DNA of 5,860 bases, taken from Deltaproteobacteria bacterium UBA6930 (lineage in GTDB: Bacteria; Myxococcota_A; UBA9160; UBA6930). The notes below the pieces were generated by a model, which saw only the letters and a program-made list of their open reading frames with translations, was not told the origin of the DNA and did no database searches. The position numbers and the translations under genes are program-made. Every line of letters begins with the position of its first letter. The first letter of the stretch is position 1. This document shows positions 1 through 5,860 of the stretch, one piece after another. Where the stretch lies: contig DKAI01000039.1 in NCBI GenBank assembly GCA_002450755.1, positions 1 to 5,860 on the forward strand. Reading direction: 5' to 3'.

Positions 1-1086
1 CACGATGTTCCCCTGACCAGTTACGGCGTTACCAGCAGCGAAAATTGTTGGGTGTTCAGCAAAGCGTCCGAATTGTGGATTAGAAAAAGCGAAGAGTTCT
101 CCTGCCATGGGAAGACCCGGGATCGGTTCCGGAATACTCCCTATGGAGCTCACCACATATGCTCCTTGGCAATCAAAAGTCTCCCCAGTGAGTATGAGTA
201 AATCCCCTTCCACGCGCGTTCTTCGCAAGCGAAGCCCTGCGACCCGCCCCTGATCTATCAAGAAACCGTCAGGCACCGAAAAAGGCTCGAAATTAAAGAG
301 ATATTTTTCCTGAGCTTTTTTTAATACTTTAAGTCGAGACTTTTGAACTTTTTTAATTTCCTCTGAACTAGCATTTGGAGGAATACCTACCAGTGACATT
401 TCCTCGGGTCCACGCCTAAAGAATAAAGTTGCGCCTTTCAGTCCCAAGTCTTTCCACCGAAGACCCTTTTCACCCAAGACTTTGGGAATTCCTTTTGTCT
501 CGATCTCATTGAGAGCAACTTCTATTCCGCGTGTAAGTAAGGCTTTTCTTGTTGTTTCCAGCATTAACACTTTCATTACATCAATAGATGCCAATCCTCC
601 TCCTACAACGAGGACTCCATCTGAAGCTTCGAAATGGGTTCCAGAAAAGGTTGGGTCGTCGGAGTGATTGAAAGAAATTATAAAAGGGTTCTGATAGACC
701 AATCCCCTGTTTACATAGGCACTGGCGCCGGGTATTGGTAGGGGTCGGTCTTTCCAGGCACCCACAGCTAGTACAACTGCCGAAAACCCCCAGCCGTGGA
801 CTAGTTCTTCAATTGAAAGCTCAACCCCTAGGGCGCTACAGGGGACATAGTGGACATTGTCGTTTCGAAGCTTTTCGTCAATCGCTGCGCATTCTTTATC
901 CCTAAGGGCTGAATGCCAGCGGGGGAGGCCATCTTCGATTTTTCCATACGGGCGTGGATTTCGCTCAAATACTACGACCTCGGTATTATGCGCGGCGAGC
1001 CTGCCAGCGATCTCTGCACCGGCTGTAGCTCCTCCAATCACGGCCACGGTGTGGCGTGTTTGTGGTTTCGTCGGCTGGACGTTCAT
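1..1086 (-). CDS. FAD/NAD(P)-binding oxidoreductase, adrenodoxin-reductase/GltD-like (partial, C-terminus off the window)
   Basis: The first 362 residues are visible, read leftward from an ATG at 1084-1086; the frame is still open at base 1. The protein looks like a cytosolic two-dinucleotide-binding flavoprotein of the ferredoxin-NADP reductase/glutamate synthase small subunit group, moving electrons between NAD(P)H and a carrier protein. An N-terminal FAD Rossmann motif (VIGGATAGAE, about residues 17-25) is followed by an acidic strand end (VVVFER). The stretch RPYGKIEDGLPRWH (45-58) matches the YGIP-type loop of this group. A second nucleotide site lies at VLVVGGGLASIDV (158-170), and AAGNAVTGQGNI (350-361) resembles the C-terminal FAD-contacting segment. 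No CxxC redox disulfide is visible, which argues against thioredoxin or lipoamide reductases. The ATG is preferred because an in-frame TAG lies about 50 bases upstream; a GTG six codons earlier is possible, and neither has a strong ribosome site. The gene is divergent from the MOSC gene. The electron acceptor is unknown. Confidence 0.85.
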   Translation of the reverse strand, partial: MNVQPTKPQTRHTVAVIGGATAGAEIAGRLAAHNTEVVVFERNPRPYGKIEDGLPRWHSALRDKECAAIDEKLRNDNVHYVPCSALGVELSIEELVHGWGFSAVVLAVGAWKDRPLPIPGASAYVNRGLVYQNPFIISFNHSDDPTFSGTHFEASDGVLVVGGGLASIDVMKVLMLETTRKALLTRGIEVALNEIETKGIPKVLGEKGLRWKDLGLKGATLFFRRGPEEMSLVGIPPNASSEEIKKVQKSRLKVLKKAQEKYLFNFEPFSVPDGFLIDQGRVAGLRLRRTRVEGDLLILTGETFDCQGAYVVSSIGSIPEPIPGLPMAGELFAFSNPQFGRFAEHPTIFAAGNAVTGQGNIV

Positions 1087-1291
1087 CGGACGTTCTTTTG
1101 GCACTAGGACCGATAGAATGGCTGAAACCGGCCTCTTCTACAAACACCTTTTGTGTGTCTTCATTTTCGTATAGTGCACAGATTCCCTTGAATTGGCTTC
1201 TCTCGTCCGTTTTCCCTTTCTCTGACAGAAAATGAAGATGCCTGGCGCGCCCTAAATCTAGTAATCTAAGACCCGAATCAGGAGGAATCAG
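1087..1291. promoter_or_regulatory. Divergent intergenic spacer, presumably holding the promoters of both flanking genes
   Basis: This 205-base spacer separates the starts of the leftward oxidoreductase and the rightward MOSC gene, so at least one promoter per direction is expected here. I find no convincing sigma70 pair. The best leftward -10-like hexamer is TATACG (1168-1173 on the minus strand), but nothing close to TTGACA lies 16-18 bases upstream of it. On the plus strand TTGAAT (1188-1193) lacks a matching -10. A five-base inverted repeat (TTTCT/AGAAA, near 1217-1231) is too short to call. No riboswitch, including a molybdenum-cofactor type, is recognisable by eye, and no small ORF is convincing. 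Confidence 0.4.
1280..1286 (+). promoter_or_regulatory. Strong Shine-Dalgarno site of the MOSC gene
   Basis: AGGAGGA is a near-perfect complement of the 16S rRNA 3' end. It ends five bases before the ATG at 1292, the ideal spacing. It fixes the start of the MOSC gene and is the strongest ribosome site in the window. Confidence 0.8.
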
Positions 1292-2149
1292 ATGAATACT
1301 GTGGGACGTGTCAAATCTATTTGGAGATACCCAGTAAAATCGATGATGGGCGAGGATTTACAGCATTGCGAGGTAGGTCCATTAGGCCTACCGGGCGATC
1401 GAGGCTGGGCTCTAAGAGATGATATCCAGGTTAGGGGCGCCAAAAAATTTCCTGTCCTAATGCAGTGCCGGGCGGAATACCTATCAGAGCCGACATCGGG
1501 GACAATTCCTGACGTCCGATTCGAGTTGCCCGATGGCAGCACTACGGATAGCCAAGACAAGGACATAAATAAGAAATTATCGAACGTAGTAGGAAAACCT
1601 GTTCGACTTTATCCACGCCAGCCGGCGAAGGATCTCGACCACTATCGGAGAGAGGAAAAGATCGATGCGGAGAGCTCTCGCGAATTGTTCGGTAGGCTTC
1701 CAGACGAACCACTTCCTGATTTACGAAAAATGATTCCTGCTGACATCCTGGATCAACTAATGGATTACACGTCTCCTCTTGGAACATATTTTGACGCATT
1801 TCCTGTTCATTTCGTTACCACTAGTTGGCTAGCAGAGCTTAAAAAACAAAATCCGACAACCCGGTTTGAAGCACAAAGATTTCGTCCCAATTTTTTAATT
1901 GAATCGAGCGACGAGGGATACGTCGAAGAATCTTGGTGTGGTGGGACAATTCGTATAGGAACCGCAGAATTAAAATGTGAGGTACCTACAGTTCGATGCT
2001 CCATGACGATTCAAGAAACGGGAGATTTGCCCAAAGACCCAAAGGTTTTGAGAACTGTTGTGTCCCACTCGAGCCAAAATGTCGGGGCCTATGCTCGAGT
2101 ATCTAAAAAGGGATCGGTAGAAGTTGGGGATTCTGTAGAGTTGCTTTAA
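1292..2149 (+). CDS. MOSC domain-containing protein (YcbX/mARC-like, without a ferredoxin domain)
   Basis: This is a 285-residue protein with the two-part layout of the YcbX/mARC family. A MOSC N-terminal beta-barrel domain covers about residues 1-115, with GRVKSIWRYPVKSM at the start and GLPGDRGWAL at 32-41. A MOSC domain covers about 140-284, with RFRPNFLI at 196-203, PTVRCSM at 232-238 and VEVGDSVELL at the end. Characterised members bind molybdenum cofactor and reduce N-hydroxylated compounds. C236 in the RC motif appears to align with the conserved cysteine that ligates molybdenum in that family. E. coli YcbX carries an extra C-terminal [2Fe-2S] domain that is absent here, so a separate electron donor would be needed. 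The ATG is set by a strong Shine-Dalgarno site. Its stop overlaps the convergent hydrolase stop by four bases. The domain call is firm; the substrate and the presence of bound cofactor are inference. Confidence 0.9.
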   Translation: MNTVGRVKSIWRYPVKSMMGEDLQHCEVGPLGLPGDRGWALRDDIQVRGAKKFPVLMQCRAEYLSEPTSGTIPDVRFELPDGSTTDSQDKDINKKLSNVVGKPVRLYPRQPAKDLDHYRREEKIDAESSRELFGRLPDEPLPDLRKMIPADILDQLMDYTSPLGTYFDAFPVHFVTTSWLAELKKQNPTTRFEAQRFRPNFLIESSDEGYVEESWCGGTIRIGTAELKCEVPTVRCSMTIQETGDLPKDPKVLRTVVSHSSQNVGAYARVSKKGSVEVGDSVELL

Positions 2150-3132
2150 TTTAACCCTCGAAACCATTCGAGAATTTTTGAAAACACGAGGTTAGAATTG
2201 GCAACCCAGATATGGTTAATATGGGGAAGTGATTCGACCCGGGTTAGACTCGCATGTTCCTCGAAGAACGTGATCAGGTCGTCCGCATTAATCACCTCAT
2301 CGTCCCCCCCGATAAGCATCAAACTTCCCTGAGGCAAAGAGTTCAGATCACGTCCGAGGGGAAATCGGGGATGATAAGAAAGATTAAGGCGATGCGAGTA
2401 GGAGAGAGTCTCCGTTCGGTCTTGTAGGTGTAGTGGCTTATTAAAAGTTATGACCTTCAGGTGATCAAAAGCGTGGATGCCAAAGAAATTAAAAGTAAAC
2501 AATCCCAAAAGTCTTTTTTTGTGGGCTGTCGCATGACTCTTTATCGCGGGTCGGAACGTGGGGCTCCCTGGAATCGCTGGAGCAAGGAGAAGATAATTTT
2601 GGACCATCTGCGAATGAGGACCGGAGCCAAAGCGGATCGCAAAACCACCACCACTAGAATGGCCTCCGAGAAAATATGGGCCTGGGTAACCTTGGTCAGA
2701 TAGAACGTTGATCAGGTCAGAAATGTCATCTTCCAGTTGGCCAATGTAGTTCACATCCCCAGATATTTCCCCAGATCGGTAATGTCCGCGAAGATTGGGA
2801 AGAACAACCGTAGCGCCATTGGATCGGCTAATTGCCTGACCAAGGAGATGGTAGCCACCCCCGTGATAGGTTGATCCGTGAACGAAAATAAGGACATTAG
2901 GCGAAGTAGAGGGATAAATTCGATAGGGAAGTTTGATTCCATCGCGCGCTTCATATCGAACTAAGGGTGGCATGGGTGGGAGGGGCACCCTCATCAAGGA
3001 CTCCAGGCCAAACACGTCCTTAGCTTCTCCAGCGGTGGGAGCTTTGGTGTTTATCAAGATCAATGCTAGTAGGGCTGTGAGCCCAATAAGAGCGCCGGTG
3101 GTACTAAAGATTCGAAATACTGTAAGCCTCAT
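2146..3132 (-). CDS. Membrane-anchored alpha/beta hydrolase (serine hydrolase)
   Basis: This 328-residue protein has a single hydrophobic segment at about residues 9-27 (GALIGLTALLALILI) after a short basic start. That suggests a signal anchor or uncleaved signal peptide, with the catalytic domain outside the cytoplasm. The fold follows from about residue 57: FVHGS (83-87, oxyanion-hole HG), the nucleophile elbow GHSSG (157-161, Ser159), the acid at GGDDEV (D277 or D278) and the catalytic histidine at HINH (probably H307). VNYIGQLEDDISDLINVL between the oxyanion loop and the elbow is typical of the lysophospholipase/serine aminopeptidase S33-like group. The region around 190-260 would be the variable lid. 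All triad residues are present, so it should be an active esterase, lipase or similar; the substrate is unknown. The ATG is the only good start, since an in-frame TAA lies about 30 bases upstream, yet no clear Shine-Dalgarno precedes it. The gene is convergent with the MOSC gene. Confidence 0.88.
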   Translation of the reverse strand: MRLTVFRIFSTTGALIGLTALLALILINTKAPTAGEAKDVFGLESLMRVPLPPMPPLVRYEARDGIKLPYRIYPSTSPNVLIFVHGSTYHGGGYHLLGQAISRSNGATVVLPNLRGHYRSGEISGDVNYIGQLEDDISDLINVLSDQGYPGPYFLGGHSSGGGFAIRFGSGPHSQMVQNYLLLAPAIPGSPTFRPAIKSHATAHKKRLLGLFTFNFFGIHAFDHLKVITFNKPLHLQDRTETLSYSHRLNLSYHPRFPLGRDLNSLPQGSLMLIGGDDEVINADDLITFFEEHASLTRVESLPHINHIWVANSNLVFSKILEWFRGLN

Positions 3133-3154
3133 CCCAGAATTGTCTCATGCTTGG

Positions 3155-3166
3155 ACTCTTAAGAGT
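3155..3166. repeat. Perfect 12-bp palindrome in the hydrolase/tRNA spacer
   Basis: ACTCTTAAGAGT equals its own reverse complement. It sits in the 64-base spacer between the leftward hydrolase start (3132) and the rightward tRNA start (3197), where promoters for both must lie. It could be an operator for a dimeric regulator, but a chance palindrome cannot be excluded. No clear -35/-10 pair was found for the tRNA; TAGTAT at 3179-3184 is the best -10-like hexamer. Confidence 0.35.
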
Positions 3167-3196
3167 TGTTCTATGGGTTAGTATTACAGATCAGGC

Positions 3197-3272
3197 GGGC
3201 CCTTAGCTCAGTGGTTAGAGCAACCGGCTCATAACCGGACGGTCCCTGGTTCGAACCCAGGAGGGCCCACCA
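3197..3272 (+). tRNA. tRNA with CAU anticodon, probably tRNA-Ile2 (lysidine-type), otherwise elongator tRNA-Met
   Basis: A complete 76-base cloverleaf with encoded CCA. The acceptor stem GGGCCCT pairs with AGGGCCC (3262-3268). The D arm is GCTC/GAGC, and the T arm is CCTGG/CCAGG around TTCGAAC. The anticodon CAT is at 3230-3232 in the loop CTCATAA. The initiator is excluded: there is a G1-C72 pair and there are no three GC pairs at the base of the anticodon stem. C4-G69 and C5-G68, together with the GGNCCCTTAGCTCAGTGGTTAGAGC-like 5' half, resemble E. coli ileX and match known determinants for the lysidine synthase TilS. On that basis it would read AUA as isoleucine. The top anticodon-stem pair is an A27/A43 mismatch. 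It is transcribed toward the flavin monooxygenase. The tRNA call is certain; the isoleucine identity is an inference. Confidence 0.95.
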
Positions 3273-3320
3273 AAGTAGATTAACGAGGCATATTGTATTT
3301 TCGCTAAGCATCTAAAAACT

Positions 3321-3362
3321 GGGTCGTCTTTCCTAACGAAAAGAAGTAAAGACAGACCTTTC
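3321..3362 (+). terminator. Possible imperfect hairpin terminator after the tRNA
   Basis: GGTCGTCTTT (3322-3331) can pair with AAAGAC (3348-3353) and GACC (3355-3358), leaving one bulged A, and a TTTCTT run follows. The 16-base loop and short interrupted T tract make it weaker than a textbook intrinsic terminator. Its place 50 bases after the tRNA and before the monooxygenase ribosome site fits the end of the tRNA transcript. The rest of this 115-base gap shows nothing recognisable. Confidence 0.3.
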
Positions 3363-3387
3363 TTGAGGATGTGATTCAGGAGCAAAG

Positions 3388-4539
3388 GTGGAGTATGGTC
3401 AGCTCCCGAGGCCATCTTTGACTGATTTTGAACGAGTTACGAATAGAGAGTTTTCGGGAAATAATCGCTTTAAGTTGGGGCTTTTTTCCTTCAACCGAGA
3501 TGGGGGACTCACGAATACTTTGGCTCCCGAACGGTGGGACGCGAGGTGGGAAAATCAGGTTGCCTTGGCCCAAGTTGGAGAAGAAGCTGGGATAGAGTTC
3601 TTACTACCGCTCGCAGGTTGGCGTGGTATTAATGGCAAAGCCGAAGGAGACGGCGATTTTTATGAATCTTTGACATGGGCTGCGGGTCTTCTTGCAAAGA
3701 CACAAAAGATTCACGTATTTTCCACAATCCATGTTCATTTTCTTAATCCTATATTTGCTGCCAAGCAGGCAGTAACTTGTGACCATATTGGTTCCGGTCG
3801 TCTTGGTCTTAACCTAGTTGCGGGATACAACAAAGATGAGTTTTCGATGTTTGGAGTCAACTATCAAGGACACGAAGATCGCTACGCTTATTTAAAGGAG
3901 TGGTTGACTATCGTTCGACAAATTTGGACTAACGGTGGTCCATTTAATTTTAATGGTTCCCATTTTAATTTAAGTAATGTTTGGGGAGGACCGAAGCCTT
4001 TGGGCTCTGACCGACCAATCCTTGTGAGTGCCGGCTCCTCAGAAACTGGTAGAAATTTTGCACTGACATATTCTGATGCTTTATTCATGTTTATTGCTGA
4101 TATAGATACGTTAGAAGAAGAGGTACGTTCGATTCGGAAATCGATGGGAAACCGAAAAATAAAAATTTATGCGAGCGGTCATGTTTTTTGCAAAAAAACT
4201 GCGAGCGAAACTAAAGATTATTATCACTATCTTATCCACGAAAAGGGAGACTGGGACGCGGGTCATTATTTGCTCAAGGCCTATGAAGAGATCAAGTCGG
4301 CACCTACGGAAGTTCTGCATGCCCCAGAATTTATTGAACGTCTTATGAGTGGTCACGGTACCTTTCCTATAATCGGAGATCCCGACGAAGTCGTCACAGT
4401 TTGGAAGCGAATCTCCGATGCTGGAATCGATGGAATGGCTTTCGCTCTTCCTAATTATCTGGAGGATTTTAAAATAATTCAGGAAGATGTACTACCTCGA
4501 TTAGAAAATCTCGGCCTACGAGAAAAATACTTTTCCTGA
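3388..4539 (+). CDS. LLM-class flavin-dependent monooxygenase (SsuD/RutA/SfnG-like)
   Basis: This 383-residue protein is of typical length for the luciferase-like monooxygenase family, whose members use reduced FMN and oxygen to cleave sulfonates, sulfones, pyrimidines or related compounds. The core begins at FKLGLFSFNRDGG (28-40). It continues through PERWDARWENQ, EEAGIEFLLPLAGWRG (65-80), the SGRLGLNLVAGYNKDEF segment (136-152, FMN-phosphate/active-site region), EDRYAYLKEWL and GPKPLGSDRPILVSAGSS (201-218). It ends with IIGDPDEVV and GIDGMAFALPNYLED. The pattern is closest to the SsuD/RutA/dimethylsulfone monooxygenase branch rather than bacterial luciferase itself. The start is GTG, with AGGAG (3378-3382) five bases upstream. 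This gives about 27 residues before the core; a TTG at 3418 with its own GAGG would shorten it by ten. No FMN reductase gene is adjacent. The gene ends 17 bases from the stop of the convergent unknown gene. The family is secure; the substrate cannot be read from sequence. Confidence 0.9.
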   Translation: MEYGQLPRPSLTDFERVTNREFSGNNRFKLGLFSFNRDGGLTNTLAPERWDARWENQVALAQVGEEAGIEFLLPLAGWRGINGKAEGDGDFYESLTWAAGLLAKTQKIHVFSTIHVHFLNPIFAAKQAVTCDHIGSGRLGLNLVAGYNKDEFSMFGVNYQGHEDRYAYLKEWLTIVRQIWTNGGPFNFNGSHFNLSNVWGGPKPLGSDRPILVSAGSSETGRNFALTYSDALFMFIADIDTLEEEVRSIRKSMGNRKIKIYASGHVFCKKTASETKDYYHYLIHEKGDWDAGHYLLKAYEEIKSAPTEVLHAPEFIERLMSGHGTFPIIGDPDEVVTVWKRISDAGIDGMAFALPNYLEDFKIIQEDVLPRLENLGLREKYFS

Positions 4540-4556
4540 TTAGATAAACAAAAGAT

Positions 4557-5576
4557 TCAGGTCGTATTCACGACAGTAAAGCGATCGTTGTCGCCATCAG
4601 TGTCTGCTTTCAGGCTAAGGAAACGGTTGTGAGAAGACAGAAACCCCTCAAGTAAAGACGTTTCACACTCGGATACAACCTTATGTGGTAGCCCAGGAAA
4701 TAGCTTGCGGTTAGTTCTTTCTATGTATCGTCTCTCTGAGCCCACTACAAAATCTCCACTAGATTTAAAAAATAGGTGAAGAAGTTTTATAAAATCTTCC
4801 GGCGATCGACCGGTGATGCCCATATTGTTAGACAAATCGTGATAGTGCTGCATGCCGATCTGCTTGGCATTCAGAGTTCCAAGAGTTTGAGCCTCTTCGG
4901 GTCCGAACTGATCAACAAGAATTGGTAAAGCATTCCTTACAAACTCCATTGAATAATTTCTGTAGGCTTTTGCCTTGCGTTGATCAGGCCAGGTTGCGCT
5001 ATCTAGGGCGGGAAGACTTTTGGGATCTATTTGCGGGCACGTAAGATCGAAGCGAAATTGAAGTCTTTGATTTTTTTCTAATGGCTGTTCGAATTCCCGA
5101 TAGAAACCCTCAAGGCCTGGGAAACCATCAACAGTTGTACCCGTGCATACGAAACCTAACTTTGAATTTTTTAGTGTAACGCCATTTTGAGCGTGCCATC
5201 CATATAGCATTGCTCTATTGACTTCACTTGGAATTGCGCAGATAGCTGTCCCTGACCAGATCCAACGCGGTGGTGGGTAACGTATCCAGGCCTTCTGTGG
5301 AGATTCCTCGAGAAACTCAACTGATACGCCACCGAGCTGGTTTGAGAAGTAATGGTACTTGGCACATGCTACTGCATCAGGTTCATTGTCTATTTCTAAT
5401 TTGTTGAGACCTATCAAAAACTTTTCTTCATGTTGATTTCTGAAAAGTGTGAAAACAAAATCTCTGGCCTCTGAGGAGCCTTTTCTGGAAACTAGTGAGA
5501 GGACCAAGCCGGTTATCCATGAGTGATAAACCCGTGCGACGGCTTCGATGTGATTTACCGAATCTCGGAGTTTCAT
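4557..5576 (-). CDS. Conserved-looking protein of unknown function, coupled to a CoxL-type gene
   Basis: I do not recognise this gene with confidence. From the ATG at 5576 it encodes 339 residues, soluble, with no signal peptide or membrane segment. Two halves can be seen. The N-terminal half carries KAWIRYPPPRWIW (95-107), MLYGWHAQNG (123-132) and LGFVCTGTT...FPGLEGFY (140-159). The C-terminal half (about 205-339) carries NYSMEFVRNALPILVDQFG, QHYHD (243-247) and a single cysteine (304). The dense Trp/Tyr/Pro/Gly motifs look like a conserved enzyme or ligand-binding fold. A faint resemblance of the C-terminal half to L-2-amino-thiazoline-4-carboxylate hydrolase-like proteins is a guess. It directly follows the molybdenum hydroxylase gene on the same strand, so an accessory or pathway role is likely. 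A TTG at 5612 would add 12 residues and overlap the upstream gene by 25 bases; neither start has a good Shine-Dalgarno. I chose the ATG, 11 bases after the upstream stop. Confidence 0.75.
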   Translation of the reverse strand: MKLRDSVNHIEAVARVYHSWITGLVLSLVSRKGSSEARDFVFTLFRNQHEEKFLIGLNKLEIDNEPDAVACAKYHYFSNQLGGVSVEFLEESPQKAWIRYPPPRWIWSGTAICAIPSEVNRAMLYGWHAQNGVTLKNSKLGFVCTGTTVDGFPGLEGFYREFEQPLEKNQRLQFRFDLTCPQIDPKSLPALDSATWPDQRKAKAYRNYSMEFVRNALPILVDQFGPEEAQTLGTLNAKQIGMQHYHDLSNNMGITGRSPEDFIKLLHLFFKSSGDFVVGSERRYIERTNRKLFPGLPHKVVSECETSLLEGFLSSHNRFLSLKADTDGDNDRFTVVNTT

Positions 5577-5587
5577 AAAAAGTCGTG

Positions 5588-5860
5588 TTAAGTGCTGCCT
5601 CGAGCCTTGCAAACCTGCTCACGAATCCAATCGGGCGTGATGGGCATCCTGTCTACAAGAATCTCAAAGGGAGAAAGTGCATCGGCCACAGCATTGGCAA
5701 TTGCGGCGGGTGAATTAATACATCCTCCTTCGGCCATTCCTTTGTAGCCGCCTGGGATTTGTGGCGAAAGTGTCTCGAGATGATGCATCTCGATGTCGGG
5801 GACATCATTAGCGGTGGGAAGTAGGTAGTCCGCGAGAGTTACACTTTGGGGCGTTCCATC
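5588..5860 (-). CDS. Xanthine dehydrogenase/CoxL-family molybdopterin-binding subunit (C-terminal 90 residues only)
   Basis: The frame enters from the right edge, is open from base 5860 and stops at TAA (5588-5590). The visible 90 residues are the diagnostic C-terminus of large subunits of molybdenum hydroxylases. LADYLLPTANDVPDIE is followed by the GGYKGMAEGG loop, then INSPAAIANAVADAL and finally MPITPDWI. The glutamate in KGMAEGG sits where the catalytic base of xanthine dehydrogenase and CO dehydrogenase lies (GAKGVGEAG type). These enzymes hydroxylate purines, aldehydes, aromatic or heteroaromatic compounds, or CO, and partner with FAD and [2Fe-2S] subunits encoded nearby or fused. The CO-dehydrogenase signature loop and most of the cofactor contacts lie outside the window, so CO oxidation cannot be claimed. 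The following gene lies 11 bases downstream or overlaps it, indicating an operon. Family call firm, substrate unknown. Confidence 0.92.
   Translation of the reverse strand, partial: DGTPQSVTLADYLLPTANDVPDIEMHHLETLSPQIPGGYKGMAEGGCINSPAAIANAVADALSPFEILVDRMPITPDWIREQVCKARGST

Noticed and set aside
482..1174. Rightward open frames at 482-667, 857-1174 and 913-1107
   Set aside because: They lie opposite the well-supported oxidoreductase reading frame, have low-complexity Ser/Arg-rich translations and no family motifs.
1244..1251. Palindrome GGCGCGCC in the divergent spacer
   Set aside because: Eight GC-rich bases with no extension or second copy; most likely chance (a restriction-site-like word).
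3197..3272. tRNA as an integration site for a mobile element
   Set aside because: No second copy of the tRNA 3' end, no integrase and no composition shift are visible in the window.
3215..3415. Leftward open frame with the peptide WVRTRDRPVMSR
   Set aside because: This peptide is the familiar antisense translation of a tRNA gene; the frame overlaps the tRNA and the monooxygenase start and is not a gene.
4540..4556. Bidirectional terminator between the convergent monooxygenase and unknown gene
   Set aside because: Only 17 bases separate the stops, and they form no stem-loop I can find.
1..5860. CRISPR array, insertion sequence, phage or toxin-antitoxin genes
   Set aside because: No spaced direct repeats, terminal inverted repeats, transposase, phage or small paired genes were seen on either strand.

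Overview
The window is an ordinary-looking stretch of bacterial chromosome dominated by redox enzymes. It holds six protein-coding genes, two of them cut by the window edges, and one tRNA gene. Base composition is balanced. Shine-Dalgarno sites are present before some genes, and GTG, and possibly TTG, starts are used. A luciferase-like flavin monooxygenase, a xanthine dehydrogenase/CoxL-type molybdenum hydroxylase, a MOSC protein and an adrenodoxin-reductase-like flavoprotein together fit an uncultivated aerobic, probably marine or soil, heterotroph. Lineages rich in CoxL-like and flavin monooxygenase paralogues, such as SAR202-type Chloroflexota or some proteobacterial groups, come to mind. 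The sequence alone does not settle the taxon.

Left part: a partial FAD/NAD(P)-binding oxidoreductase runs leftward off the window from a start at 1086. A 205-base divergent spacer separates it from a rightward MOSC-domain gene (1292-2149). That gene meets a leftward membrane-anchored alpha/beta hydrolase gene (2146-3132) tail to tail, and their stop codons overlap.

Middle: a 64-base spacer with a perfect 12-bp palindrome separates the hydrolase start from a rightward tRNA gene with a CAU anticodon (3197-3272). This tRNA looks more like the lysidine-type tRNA-Ile2 than elongator tRNA-Met. A possible imperfect terminator hairpin follows. Next comes a rightward LLM-class flavin monooxygenase (3388-4539, GTG start).

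Right part: two leftward genes form a likely operon. The C-terminal 90 residues of a CoxL/xanthine dehydrogenase-type molybdopterin-binding subunit enter from the right edge. They are followed at once by a conserved-looking protein of unknown function (4557 to about 5576), which may work with the molybdenum enzyme.

Two of the six proteins depend on, or are expected to bind, the molybdenum cofactor (MOSC and CoxL-type), and two are flavoproteins. The MOSC protein has no fused ferredoxin domain, and a reductase gene lies back to back with it, so an electron-transfer partnership is plausible but unproven. I saw no clear mobile element, CRISPR array, prophage or defence system.
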